Below are positions 25,763-36,711 of a DNA stretch of 64,000 nucleotides, in pieces (within the stretch, counting starts at the first letter, position 1; every line of letters starts with the position of its first letter). Made by a program: the position numbers and the translations under genes. Under the pieces are notes generated by a model. It did no database searches. It was not told the origin of the DNA and saw only the letters and a program-made list of their open reading frames with translations. The DNA comes from Adiantum capillus-veneris (taxonomy: Eukaryota > Streptophyta > Polypodiopsida > Polypodiales > Pteridaceae), in assembly GCA_014529385.2 (NCBI GenBank), contig CM043959.1:50103122-50167121 (forward strand). Direction: 5' to 3'.

Positions 25763-27619
25763 GGATCCTGTAACTCCAATTTCAGAAGTTAGCATCTTTT
25801 TAGTACTGAAAGCTGAAATGAAGCTTTTAACTATCCAAATGACTTGAAAATTGAAACATGAGCTATTCAGGGCCTAAGGATGCAAGGTAGGTGAAAAAAT
25901 ATGCAAAATGGGCTCAAAATCATGCTTGAGACATCATACGCGTATGATGTCTTTTGTGTCAAAATGACTTCATATTGGTTGTGCTTGTAACTGATAGTGT
26001 ATACATGATTATCATATGCTTGGATTTGAGTTTGGATCCCATTTGGTCAAGTTTTGGCCAATTTAGTCCAGTTCCGGCTCTTGGCAAAATTTTGAAAGGG
26101 AATTGGATTTTATGATCCAAATTGGATAAAACTTGGTGGTTCACTTTCAAATGGCATGTAGATCACTTCTGTTTGGTGGTTGAAGCCCTGAGGTGCCAAA
26201 ATCACATAGTGAGACATCATACGCGTATGATGTCTTTTAGTGTATTTTTGGACCAAATTTCTCTATAAGCTTGGATTTGGCTTTAGATGGGCTTATTCAG
26301 TGGATTTATGAAGTTTGGATAGATTTTGGGCTAAAAATGGCTCTGGAGACATCATACGCGTATGATGTCTTTTTCATCAATTTTGCATGGGATTGGTTCT
26401 GTGGATTCCCCATGTACTAGTGAAGGACTGTTCCTACTCAAATCTTGGTTTGGACTTGAGTATGTTGGATTTGGGCCAAAAATAGGCTTTAGGTGAAGGA
26501 TTTTCCCTCAGTTGGGCTAATGGGGTGATCCTCTTGACCAAATGGTTCCAAATTTCATATGTAGCATGTATTAGATATATATAATGGATGTATGATGACA
26601 AATGAGCAGTTTTGGCTCTGTAAGTGTAAATAGACATCATACACGTATGATGTCTTTTGTGTCAAAATGGTGCTTTTTGGTTCCAGATAGCTTGTAGATG
26701 TGTTTAACAACAATCCTACAAAGTTTCAATGAGTTTGGAGTTATTTTGACAAAATTAGGACCAAAAATCAATTTTATGGCCTACTTTGCGTCTTTTTGGT
26801 TTTCCTTGGGTTTTCTAACTCCAATTCTCATGATACTTGGTTCATAGGATGTGATTAACATGTGGAGTGAGGCTATGCACTCAAATGTTGAAATGGATGT
26901 GAACTTCATGCTGTGAGACATCATACGCGTATGATGTCTTTTCTTGAAATGTTGGTCTTTTTGTGCAAAGAATGCTTTGTGCTAGTGCCCTAAGCCCTGC
27001 TAACTAGTTTTCAACTTAAAAAGTCATCAGTTTAGCTAAAAAGCCCCCTTATAGGCATTTCAGTCTCCGAAGTCGTCTTTTTGCCTTGGAGTTGAATTTC
27101 TTCAACTTTTATTCTCGAGAGTTGCATTTCCAGCTCATTGGATATGTTGTGAAGCCATCTATTTGGTTGAACTTGACTTTGGTTCCCCGTTCTCCATCTT
27201 TCTCCTTTTGGTTGCCCGAAAGCGTCTTTTTCGCCATCAGTAAGTGAATCAGATTTCTTTTGGGTTTTGCTTGCAAACATAAGTCATCGATAGTTACTTG
27301 AAGCTGCTTGTGAAGTTTCATTTCATTCGGTCGTCAATTTCAGCCGTTATGCCAAAATGACGCTTTGTGTGTCTGTCGTCGAATCGGTTGTTTTGACCCA
27401 CTTTTGGTGGTCCAAACCTGGAGATACTCCATGGTTGCATTGCCCTCGATGTTGTTAAGCTTCCTGAGAAGTTTTGTGTCGTTTCGACAACTTTTTCCTG
27501 TTTGCCTCTTGCAGGCTCTGTTGACCTAGGGTTTTTCCAGTCGTTCTTTCTCGAGCTTTGAGTGTTAGAAACCCATCTTCTATACTAGGATAACCCACCT
27601 ATAAGTTCTTGCAAGGTTT
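25763..27619 (-). promoter_or_regulatory. E3 leader 2 with five 24-bp palindromes
   Basis: Non-coding. The same palindrome as in leader 1 starts at 26916, 26632, 26347, 26212 and 25929; four are perfect and 26632 has one mismatch. In coding direction the spacings are 284, 285, 135 and 283 bp, the last three matching leader 1 (288, 125, 283). The final copy begins 167 bp from ATG 25762, compared with 165 bp in leader 1. Scattered phrases between copies (for example around GATCCA...ACTTG and CAAGTT.TGGC.AATTTAG) also match leader 1. Confidence 0.8.
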
Positions 27620-28547
27620 GGTTAGGCGGTTGTGCCACTACCTAGCATTCTACCGCATTCCCCGTCTGCTCTTGTTTCTTGGTTTTGATCAGTTTTCGCG
27701 ACAAAAGTTAATGATAAGCATCAAAAGCTTATGGCAACGAGTCTACCTCTCATGTCTGGTGTCCTCTGAGCTCTTGTAGCAGTCGTAGAAGGCTGTAGAA
27801 GGTTGGATGCTCTTGTGTGCTCTTTGCTCTCTCCAAGTGGGTAATAGTGCAAATGAGCCTGTAAGTGAAGTCAAAAATACTTAACTTTGGACTTCCGGGA
27901 TCACTTGTTACCAAATTTGACATGTGCTCCTATCTCGTCGTGAAATGCACTTTAGGATTTGAAATTTCTCAATTTGGACTCCGTTTGACCCGTTTCTGAG
28001 AAATCTGTCCACTTTGCCAAAATTCTATCATTTCGGGCTTTCCGCAACTTTTCCCGAATTATACAATTTTTACCATGGGTTGCCCTTGTCATTAGGATCA
28101 TCACCATCTATTCTTTTCTTTTTTCTGATCTCGTTTCACCTGCTTTTTTATTTTTCTTTTACTTTTATCAAGAAAATCATAAAAAATAAAGGAAAATAGC
28201 AAATTGAAGCCAAAAAATTCTAAACATACACAATAAATAGCTGGTAACCCTGTGTATATGAATATACACTTATTTGTGATTTTTGGACTTGGATTACCAC
28301 TTTTCTCCACTTTTTAGCTCCAAAAACACTCTTATTTAGTGATATTTACACGTCTAGAGACCCAAATTCATCATTTGATCTCTTCTTGTTGCAAAACAAG
28401 GTATATAAGGGCATAAATATTATCAATATCCGCAATCAAACATAAAAATTGCAAAATCATGTAAGACACTGCCCTTGTAATGTAATTTTTGTTTTTCTTT
28501 GTTTTTGTCGCTTATAGCTGCTTTGTAGCTCCTGTATACTTGTATAC
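27620..28547 (-). repeat. E3 internal, strongly diverged LTR-like segment
   Basis: The left edge reads AGGCGGTTGTGCCACTA, matching 14 of 17 bases of the E3 LTR edge AGGCGGTTACGCCGCTA, and the right edge abuts an exact copy of the polypurine tract. The length, about 930 bp, is close to the true LTR (990 bp). The interior is not clearly alignable by eye. A second leader follows as in a normal element. I infer a relic LTR; the middle is the weak point. Confidence 0.45.
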
Positions 28548-28559
28548 CTCCCCCCCTCC
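28548..28559 (-). other. Internal copy of the E3 polypurine tract
   Basis: GGAGGGGGGGAG on the minus strand, identical to the 12-mer at 22439-22450, just behind the second protease-like ORF. Confidence 0.65.
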
Positions 28560-28581
28560 TAGTCTGAGTCCTCCCGGACGA

Positions 28582-29982
28582 CTATGAAGTGTCTGTGGGC
28601 GAAGCATTGTAGTTGTTTTGGTCATAAGTTCCCAATGCAATTGTAGAGCGATGATACAACAGTCTTTCCAATAAAGCTGCTCTTTGTTTGATTGAAGGAT
28701 TGGTGGTCGGGTTTTGGGTTGGTTTTGGCACTTCGGTAGTAGAATCAGTAGATGGATTCTTCTTTACCTTGTTGTTCTTTTTCACAATCCAAATCTGCTT
28801 CCACTTCGCTTGTGCTTGCCACAAACTCTTTGCGACCCAAACCTGCTTTGTTCTTTGTGTTGATTTCCTCGCCTTGAAATACCTAGGAGTTTCCGTGGAT
28901 TGTACTGAAGGGAGTTCCTGTTTACAAATCCTTGGGATCCAAATTTGCTTGCTATAGCTTTGTGCCGTCATGAACTTCTTTGGAATCCAGATCTGTTTCA
29001 CTGTCCTTGATTGTCTGGAATCACTCTGTTGTCTGGTATTGAAGACTCTGTTTTCCACCTTTGTGTTCTCTGGCACAACCTTTTTTGGTCTCCATACCAA
29101 CTTTGACTCTATTTTTTCCCAAGGTTGAGCTGTTATATTATTGCTTGTCTTCCTTATCCAATGTTGAGAGTTCCTCGCCGAAGAGCAATCCAGTTGTATA
29201 GAAACTTTTGGTTGCCATTGCTTCTTCTTTTTCTCTGGTTGTTGTTTACCTTTGTTCTTGGATTCTTCCTTTGGAGTTGGCACTGCTCCTTTGGTGGACT
29301 TAACTGATTGAATTTCACCTTTGTATTTGATAAGCACTGATTTAGAACTCCAGTCAATCATTGCATTGTATTGCTTCTGCCATGGTTGTCCTCGCAATAA
29401 TGGATGTTGTGTAGCTTGGTCTTCAACCACGTAAAACATATGAGGATACACATACTGGTTAATCTGTATATGTAAAACTGTGCATCCGACAGTTTTGATT
29501 GAATTCTCAGAGTAACTCTTTAACTCTTGCTTGGCAGTTTGTAATGTAGTGTCATTTATCAATTGTCTATACAAACTGAGTGAAAGTAGGTTAGTTTGAG
29601 CTCCTGAATCCAATAGTACTCTGGCTTTGATTTGGTTGGTTCCTACTTTGCATTCAATGATGGGTTCTTCTTTGTCATTATCCATTTCTGTTATACTGAC
29701 TGCGTTTATTCGTACTGCTCCTTCATTGCGCTGTTTCTGATGCAGTAGTCTTCTTTTCTCCATTATTTCCTTCGCCTCGGCTTGCGCTTCCTCCACAATC
29801 TTTTTCTTTTTCTGGAGACGCAGCCTTTCTTGATGTATTTTGAGAAGCATGTCTTGGGTTAGCGGCAAAAGATATTTTTTCACTCTGCATCCACTAATCC
29901 AATTGGGCATTTCTTCTCCGTCTAATGTAGCAAGCTTGACGGCTCCACTTGGTGATAGATCTTTAATCACCAGAGGTCCCAT
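28582..29982 (-). CDS. E3 integrase C-terminus with second aspartic-protease-like domain and W-repeat tail
   Basis: A 466-codon open frame. Residues 1-40 are the integrase C-terminal domain (GPLVIKDLSPSGAVKLATLD). Residues 45-95 form a charged helix. Residues about 107-215 look like a second retropepsin: ARVLLDSGAQTNLLSLSLYR (active-site Asp near residue 125), then QHPLLRGQPWQKQYNAMIDW at the position of the usual LGRPW. Residues 240-430 are basic with five KQ(I/V)W(I/V)-type motifs (KLVWRPKK, KQIWIPKK, KQIWIPRI, KQVWVAKS, KQIWIVKK). Known gypsy elements carry the protease before RT; that one is present at 34.3 kb, so this is an addition. Uninterrupted within a fossil element. Confidence 0.75.
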   Translation of the reverse strand: MGPLVIKDLSPSGAVKLATLDGEEMPNWISGCRVKKYLLPLTQDMLLKIHQERLRLQKKKKIVEEAQAEAKEIMEKRRLLHQKQRNEGAVRINAVSITEMDNDKEEPIIECKVGTNQIKARVLLDSGAQTNLLSLSLYRQLINDTTLQTAKQELKSYSENSIKTVGCTVLHIQINQYVYPHMFYVVEDQATQHPLLRGQPWQKQYNAMIDWSSKSVLIKYKGEIQSVKSTKGAVPTPKEESKNKGKQQPEKKKKQWQPKVSIQLDCSSARNSQHWIRKTSNNITAQPWEKIESKLVWRPKKVVPENTKVENRVFNTRQQSDSRQSRTVKQIWIPKKFMTAQSYSKQIWIPRICKQELPSVQSTETPRYFKARKSTQRTKQVWVAKSLWQAQAKWKQIWIVKKNNKVKKNPSTDSTTEVPKPTQNPTTNPSIKQRAALLERLLYHRSTIALGTYDQNNYNASPTDTS

Positions 29983-30090
29983 CCCTCGCTTTTTAAGCTT
30001 CTTAGCATGTTGTTTCAGAGTCTAAACTAGGACATAGTCCCCAACCTTAAACTCTTTAGTCCGCACATGCTTATCAAAAAATTCCTTTTG

Positions 30091-30850
30091 TCACCTTTTT
30101 TGAGCGTAGATAGAAGCTACTGCTTTTAGGCGAAGCTCGTCTAGATTTTCCAGGTCATCTATTCTATCAGAAAGCTCGTGCCCTGTCCACTCTAGATCCT
30201 TAGCCACCCTTAAGGTTGAAATCAAGAATTCTATTGGTAAGATAGCATTTAGCCCAAAAACCATGTTATATGGGGTCGTTCCTATTGATGTTTTATATGC
30301 TACCCTATATGCCCATAATGTTGAATGCAACTTCTGGTCCCAGTCAGTTCTCGACTCAGATACAATCTTCGTAAGGACCGTGCATATGGTTTTGTTTGTT
30401 GCTTCAGCTTATCCGTTTGCTTGTAGATGATACGGGGCTGATTTCCTATGGATTACCATAAGTTCATCTAGAAGGATCTCTATCACTTCATTTATAAAAT
30501 GTGTGCCTCGATCACTCACAATTTCTATTGGAAATCCATATCGTACAAAGACGTATTCATATAGAAATTGTGTCGTGGTCCTGGCATCTGCTTTTTGAGT
30601 TGCCTTTGCTTCGACCCACTTTGTTAGATAGTTTTTAGCCACAACGATGTATTGTGCATGAGTCTTATATGCAAGAGGTGAAATGGGTCCGACATAATCA
30701 ATCCCCCATTTTGCAAAAGCTCTTGCCCCCATCATTGGTCTAAGCGGCATATCATCTCTTTTAAGTGGTACTTTGGTCCGCTGACAGTCATCACACCGTT
30801 TAACGTATTCCTCAGCGTCCATATGTAATGTTGGCCACCATATTCCTGCG
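30091..30850 (-). pseudogene. E3 integrase catalytic core
   Basis: Minus strand: [76 protein letters not shown] and YHLQANG, then LWAYRVAYKTSIGTTPYNMV. These are the expected order of an rve-type integrase core. The C-terminal domain follows in the next segment. Fossil. Confidence 0.85.
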
Positions 30851-30851
30851 G

Positions 30852-33068
30852 CTAAGACAAGTTTTGTTGTCTTATCACCTGAGAAATGGCCTCCACTACT
30901 CCTCCATGAGCTTGGTCCAGGATTATCACATACTCAGACTCTGATGCGCAAATCCTAAGCTGGTTGTCTTTACCTCTCTTATAGAGTTGATCTCCTATTA
31001 AAGCATAATCTCTAGCTTCTGTCTCTACAGATTTCTGACGAGCTTTTGACGTTCTTTCTAGGAAAGTTCTATTTGTGAGATATTCAACAATATAGTGACT
31101 CCATTCCGGAGCGATCATTATCTGATATAATGTCGAATACTCTGCTGGAAGTTTTGATGAACATACAATACATACAATGACATATTCATGTACGCTTTCT
31201 TTCATTCTTGGCCAATAGACTCCCAATTGTAACAAATTCCTATATGTGTTCCTTCTTGAACAATGAAATGCACATTCCTGAACATGTGCTTCGTGCAGAT
31301 ATATAGTATATTCCTCAGGATTAATGCATAGTCGTAAAACATGATCATTTCCCAATTGATACAACCTTCCTGCAATCAATTGAAGATTCTTGGATTGCTG
31401 AATAGCAATATGTTTCTGGTTGTATTCTCTTCTATCAAACTCTCCTCCATAGGTTAATAGTCTAACGACATTTTGAGACCACTTCGGTATCATTTCTATG
31501 TTGAACAAGTACGCATCTGGCATGTTGTCATCTACTCCTATAGGGTCTTCTCCATTCGTCAATCGCGAAAGATGATCAGCTCTAAGATGTGTTTTTCCTT
31601 TCTTTACTACTACCGTGAAGTCGAATTCCAGTAAGATAATGAACCATCTCACTATTCTCCCGGTATTGCATGGTTTATTCACTAGGTAGAGCAAGGCTTG
31701 GTGATCCGTAAAAAACACAAACTTGTTGGCTAGAAGATAATGCCGATATTTCTTCACAGCATATATCATTCCTAATCCCTCTCGCTCTGTTGTGGTGTAA
31801 TTCTTCTCTGCATTGTTGAGCTGTCGACTGGCGTAACAGATAGGAAAATCCATGTTTCCTTCTTCTGGCTGAGCCAGAATGCATCCTATTGCATATGCCG
31901 AAGCATCTATATGCACATGGAATATCTTCTCCCAATCTGGTGATTTCAAGACTGGAGCAGTAATGAGTGCCTCTTTCAATTTCTTGAATGATTCCTCACA
32001 CTCCTCTGTCCATTCAAAGTTCACTATTAGCCTGTAAAGTGGTTGGCCTATTATAGCGTACATGTAAATGAATCGTCTATAATATCTGCAATGTCCCATA
32101 AAGCTCTGTACTTGTTTCGCATTGGTTGGTCTAGGCATATCCACTATAACTTTTATCTTCTCTAAATCCGTGGATATTCCGTTTTGTGAGACAATATGTC
32201 CCAGAATTCTGCCCTGTCGGACCATAAACACACATTTCTCAGGATTGAGACAAATGCGATATGTCCTACATTTCTCAAATACTTTTCTTAGGTGTTCTAG
32301 ATGCTCATCTCTCAGAAGAGAATGTACACATAAGTCATCCATGTATATTTCTAGAAACAACCTTAAGTATTCTTTGAAAGCATGCGTCATCAGCCTCTGG
32401 AAGGTTGCTGGAGCATTGGTTAGACCAAAAGGCATAACCTGATAAGCATAAATTCCCCACTCCGTTGCAAAAGCTGTTTTATGTTGATCTTCCGGTGCTA
32501 TGGCTAGCTGGTTATATCCTGAAAAACCATCAAGAAAGGAGTATGTTGTTTTCCCTGATACACGCTCTAGAACATGATCAGTTATCGGCAGGGGATAATT
32601 GTCCCTGATTGTTGCAGCATTCACTTTCTTTAAGTTGACACACACTCGCAATTTTCCGTTCTTCTTGGGTACCACCACAATCAGAGATACCCAATTGGTG
32701 TGTTCAATCTCGTATATGAATTCAGCTTCCATTAGCTTATCTATCTCTTCTTTGATTCGCTTAGCAAACGTTTCATTATATGTGTATGGTCTCTGTCTGC
32801 TAGGCTTTGCGTCTTGTTTTAGTGGGATTTTGTGTTGGCATATTGATGGGTCAACTCCCTTTAAGTCCTTATAAGACCATGCAAACACATCCCTGTACTC
32901 TCTGAGAAGACTCAAAAGTCTCTCTTCCTCGCCTGGAGACAAATATGTGGCTATGTACACCAGTCTAGGTGTCTCACCTGGAGCTGCTAAATCAACTTTT
33001 TTTGCATCCTCCGGTCCATCATAAGATTTGTTCTCCCTTCTCTCTCGAATAGGTTGGGTTAATACCAC
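30852..33068 (-). CDS. pol: E3 reverse transcriptase, RNase H and integrase N-terminal modules
   Basis: A 738-codon open frame. RT: RQRPYTYNETFAKRIKEEID, WVSLIVVVPKKNGKLRVCVN, FLDGFSGYNQLAIA, MPFGLTNAPATFQRLM, catalytic YMDDLCVHS, LGHIVSQNGISTDLEKIKVI. RNase H: VHIDASAYAIGCILAQ, TTTEREGLGMIYAVKKYRHY, TDHQALLYLVNKPCNTGR, LRADHLSRLTNGEDPIG. Integrase: two successive N-terminal regions, the first with a complete HHCC set (EAHVQECAFH...CIVC) and the second beginning RDYALIGDQLYKRGKDNQLR and QAHGG. Part of a fossil, but itself uninterrupted. Confidence 0.88.
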   Translation of the reverse strand: MVLTQPIRERRENKSYDGPEDAKKVDLAAPGETPRLVYIATYLSPGEEERLLSLLREYRDVFAWSYKDLKGVDPSICQHKIPLKQDAKPSRQRPYTYNETFAKRIKEEIDKLMEAEFIYEIEHTNWVSLIVVVPKKNGKLRVCVNLKKVNAATIRDNYPLPITDHVLERVSGKTTYSFLDGFSGYNQLAIAPEDQHKTAFATEWGIYAYQVMPFGLTNAPATFQRLMTHAFKEYLRLFLEIYMDDLCVHSLLRDEHLEHLRKVFEKCRTYRICLNPEKCVFMVRQGRILGHIVSQNGISTDLEKIKVIVDMPRPTNAKQVQSFMGHCRYYRRFIYMYAIIGQPLYRLIVNFEWTEECEESFKKLKEALITAPVLKSPDWEKIFHVHIDASAYAIGCILAQPEEGNMDFPICYASRQLNNAEKNYTTTEREGLGMIYAVKKYRHYLLANKFVFFTDHQALLYLVNKPCNTGRIVRWFIILLEFDFTVVVKKGKTHLRADHLSRLTNGEDPIGVDDNMPDAYLFNIEMIPKWSQNVVRLLTYGGEFDRREYNQKHIAIQQSKNLQLIAGRLYQLGNDHVLRLCINPEEYTIYLHEAHVQECAFHCSRRNTYRNLLQLGVYWPRMKESVHEYVIVCIVCSSKLPAEYSTLYQIMIAPEWSHYIVEYLTNRTFLERTSKARQKSVETEARDYALIGDQLYKRGKDNQLRICASESEYVIILDQAHGGVVEAISQVIRQQNLS

Positions 33069-34898
33069 CTTCCGATATTGTGAATTTCATGTAGTGAGAG
33101 GGAACATCCATGTTTTCCTTGATTTTGGCGTTTTCGTCCTCTCCACTCTCAATTTCTGTCGTCCAAACTTCTTTTAGAGTTTTCTTGAGCTCTCTGTACT
33201 TGTTTCTACGTTCTAACTTGGACTTCGTGTGTTCTCTATTGCGCTTGTTCTTTTCTGATTTTTCTGTTTCAGTTTTCGTTTCATTCCTTTGAACTTGATT
33301 TCTTGAGCTTCTTTTGTCTTTTCGTAAGCTCTTTTGATCATTGCCTCTCATTCTTCTAGAAATCTTGTCCTTAACACAATCTTCTGCCTTTACTAGCATT
33401 AGGATTTGATTTTTTCCTCTTATTCTAGGCATCGGGTTGGTTCTAACCCCCTTTGTTTTTCTCTTTGCTCTATAGCGTTTCTGGCGTTGTTTAGTTTGGT
33501 TCAAAAAATCATAAAATCGGACATCAGTTATAGTTTCTTCGTTTCCGCTTGAATTGTCCGTTGACTCGTTGTCTGCTTCATTTCCCCACTTTGGATGATC
33601 GGGAATGTCGTGAAACACCTCTTCTTCATCTTCATTTTCCAGTGTATCGTTCTTTTCAGTTTCTTTTTCGAGTACAGTTCTCAACATGAAGTACGGAACC
33701 ACGTCGTACCCGTCCTTGTCGCAAAATTTTGTTGTGGGACCATCCGAAATTGCACAAACATCTAGGGTTGCTAGAATGTGTGTCCATTCTAATGGTTCAA
33801 GCATGTCCTCTGGAAAGGGTTCTCCTATATAAGTTTCGTCTTCGATAGCCCTTTCTAAAACATATTCTTCTCGCCTCAGACTTCCACATTTCGAGGCTCC
33901 ACACATCCATAACTCCTTGGGCTTACCTAACCAAGCTGGAAATTCGGATCCCGCCAAAGTAGCTGAATCAAACTCCTCTACCGGTGTTCGGTTCACATCT
34001 TTGTAGCTATGGTCTTTCAGGTTCACACGTGTAGTGGTTTCCATATTTCTCAGGTATATGTGATCGTAGCCCCAATCCTGGACCATTTTCAACTGTCTCA
34101 TGAATGGTCTTCCCAGTATGATATCATAGTTATTCTCCTTGCAAAAATCAACAATAGCAAAAGTATGTTCGTATTCAATGCCGCAAGAAGTTACTACGAC
34201 TTTCTCTAATAACCCCATAGGTTTCTCCATGTGTCCATCTACTAATTGGATTTTCAACCTAGTCTTCCTTATTGCTGGTTTCCCCCATTTTTTCCAGATT
34301 TCTTTTGTAGCAATGGCTACCCCAGCTCCGCTGTCTAGTATTGCCATCGTGTTCACTCCTTGGAATTCAACTGGTAAGGTTGTATTCCCCTCTTCACCTT
34401 CGCAATACTCTCGACCTTGTTTAAGGGTACAGGCTTAGCGTTCTTTTGTGGTTTGCTCAGCTCTTGTATACCCTCTTGCAGTCTCGATGTTGGGTCTTTT
34501 ATCCCAAATTTCTCCAAGCATTTTCCTACAGTGGTCCACATATGTGGTCTTAGCCTCAAAAGCTCAGCTAGAGTGATAGTGCATGTCACTGGTGTTGACA
34601 AGATCTCTATCAATCCTTGCGAGTCCATGACTTTTTCTGATGAAATTCTTCGTGAGGGAAGTGCTCTAATCTCGGATTTTTCTTCATACTCTCCTAAGTA
34701 TGAAGGTAAGGTATTCAGTGAATGAGGTTTGCTCTCCATTGTTCTAACAGAGCCCCCATCTCCCCAGTAAGATTGCAGATCCAAGTCCACTTGAGATCCT
34801 GCCTCAAATTCCACTATGGGAGGATTCCTGATGTCCTTTTCCCAATTTGTCTGATTAGCTTGGCAACTTAGCTCGTTTGCAAAGTTTGCCTCTCTCAC
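33019..34898 (-). pseudogene. E3 aspartic protease 1 and basic linker
   Basis: The first protease of the element, in the normal place between gag and RT. Active-site motif MAILDSGAGVAIATKEIW near 34.33 kb, then FCKENNYDIILGRPFMRQLK near 34.1 kb. A long acidic, then strongly Lys/Arg/Glu-rich linker (KSEKNKRNREHTKSKLERRN) leads to RT. It would cut the Gag-Pol polyprotein. Fossil. Confidence 0.8.
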
Positions 34899-34989
34899 TT
34901 GTTTCCAAAATTCATTGTAATCCTCATCTCTTCCTTAAGACCTCTATATGACTGGATGAAAAATCTCTATCTCCTAATCGGTTGTGTTC

Positions 34990-36711
34990 AATACTATGCG
35001 GTCATCCTTGTGTGTATTTTCAGGCTTTTGTGCACTGGGAGTCTTTTCATCTACCCGTGAAATGATAGTCTCTTGCTGAATTGGGTTTTCCGTTCCACAA
35101 TTCACTGTTTCTCTTGGTGGTTCTAATAAGTCTTATGCAGCCTCGATCATTCTCTGGCACATTTCAAGTCTCTGCTTTTCCAATTCCGCGTTTGGGTATG
35201 TCATCCACCTCTGTTCTTGTGTTTGGTTGTTCTTTAACCTAGCTTCGTAAGCTCTCATCAGTGCATCCAATGGTTTGTGTACTTTGTCGACTAGCACTGA
35301 TCCCCCTGAGCTTAAGCTCGTTGTCTCTTTGATACTCTTTTGTTTCGTTCTTTTCGGGCTCATCTCTCATTTCCCGTTTTGACTCTCAAGTTTTTCTAAT
35401 CTATCTTTAGTTTGCTTTAGTTCCTCATCTAGAATAGCGTCTTCACGTTCTTTTCTCAACTTCATGCGTGATTTTCTAGCTTTCCATGTGTTTCTCTGAC
35501 TCCGCGGTCCTTGACTAACCACTTCAGTCGCTAACTTTCCATTCTCAGGTTCTCTAGTGGTTTTCTTAGCTTGAGCTCTAGTAACAACTTGCGTTGGTAT
35601 CAGAGTTTCATTTTCAGACCCACTGCTGGTAGGAATAGTTTCTAGCATATTCAATGTCGTCTTTTGCACTTTGTTTGGATTCTTTGAACAATCCTCAATG
35701 AAGTGAGTAACCCCACACTCAGTGCAATAAGCGTTAATTCTAATGATTTCCGTATGTGGAAAACATTCATCAGATGGTCACCTCCACACTTGTAACAGGG
35801 TCCTAGTGCTGGTCTTGGTCCCACTTGATTCGTCCTTTGTGGATAGGATGGTCTTTGTCCTGTTAACCCTCCATGAGCTATGAACATCAATGTTCTTGCG
35901 TCCAAATTGTATCTCTCTTCATCAAAGCACTTGTAACTGTTGGTGTTCCAACATTCCCAATCATGCCCCATGGTTCTGGTTGTTTGGGTTCTTCTGGTGG
36001 GTAATACACAGTTGGAGACATGTGTGCACCAGATTCTTCATAATAGGCTTGAACAGGCACTAAGGCTTGTTCTTCCTGATTCTCTAAGGTTGGTGCATAT
36101 CTAATGCCCACTGGTCTTGCTCCTGGTAAAGGTGGTTGTTGTCCCAATACCGGTTGCGGTCTTTCTATCCCCATAGGTCCTGGTACATTTCCCGTTGGGT
36201 ATCGAGGTACTGGATGTACCTGAGGTGGTGCTAATTGAGCAGGAGGTTCATACTGACGCTCCCTTACATACTCTTTGTTGTAATAGCACTCCTCTGTTGG
36301 ATGGTTTGTCCATTTTCGTTCAATAGCACACCATTTCAGTGGTTTTGGCAATGGTTTTTGGTATGGTGCCATCCTTTTCAGAGCATCTTCTATCATTTGC
36401 TCTACATTTGGCATGGTTGTTGTTTGAACATTCTTTTTAGTGGTAGTCTCGCTCGCTACGGAGGAAGAGCTACTGGATGCAAAATCTGTATCCGCTGACA
36501 CCTCTCCATAAACCGTACAGTTATCCATTAAGTACAATGCTTCTCTCATTACTTGCTCGAAACTTGTACAAGCTTTCAAGTGCAAGTCCTTCTTGAGAGT
36601 GTCGTTTCTCAATCCTTCAATAAAGAGAACAGATAGTCTGTCATCTTGTGGTCGTTCACGTACTGGACATCTCTCAATGTATTGTTTGAAGCGAAGTGAA
36701 GCTTCCTTCAC
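34990..36711 (-). pseudogene. E3 gag, C-terminal capsid and nucleocapsid region
   Basis: Capsid end (ASLRFKQYIERCPVRERPQDD, VLFIEGLRNDTLKKDL), then a Ser/Thr and proline-rich linker (QPVLGQQPPLPGARPVGIRY), a cysteine module near 35.8 kb (CYKCGGDHL) and charged Lys/Glu-rich text down to about 35.0 kb. Fossil, broken more than once. Confidence 0.65.

Noticed and set aside
25929-26939. Regularly spaced palindromic repeats as a CRISPR array
   Set aside because: Plant nuclear context, spacers of 125-285 bp that are themselves repetitive, no cas genes, and the repeats sit in retroelement leaders.
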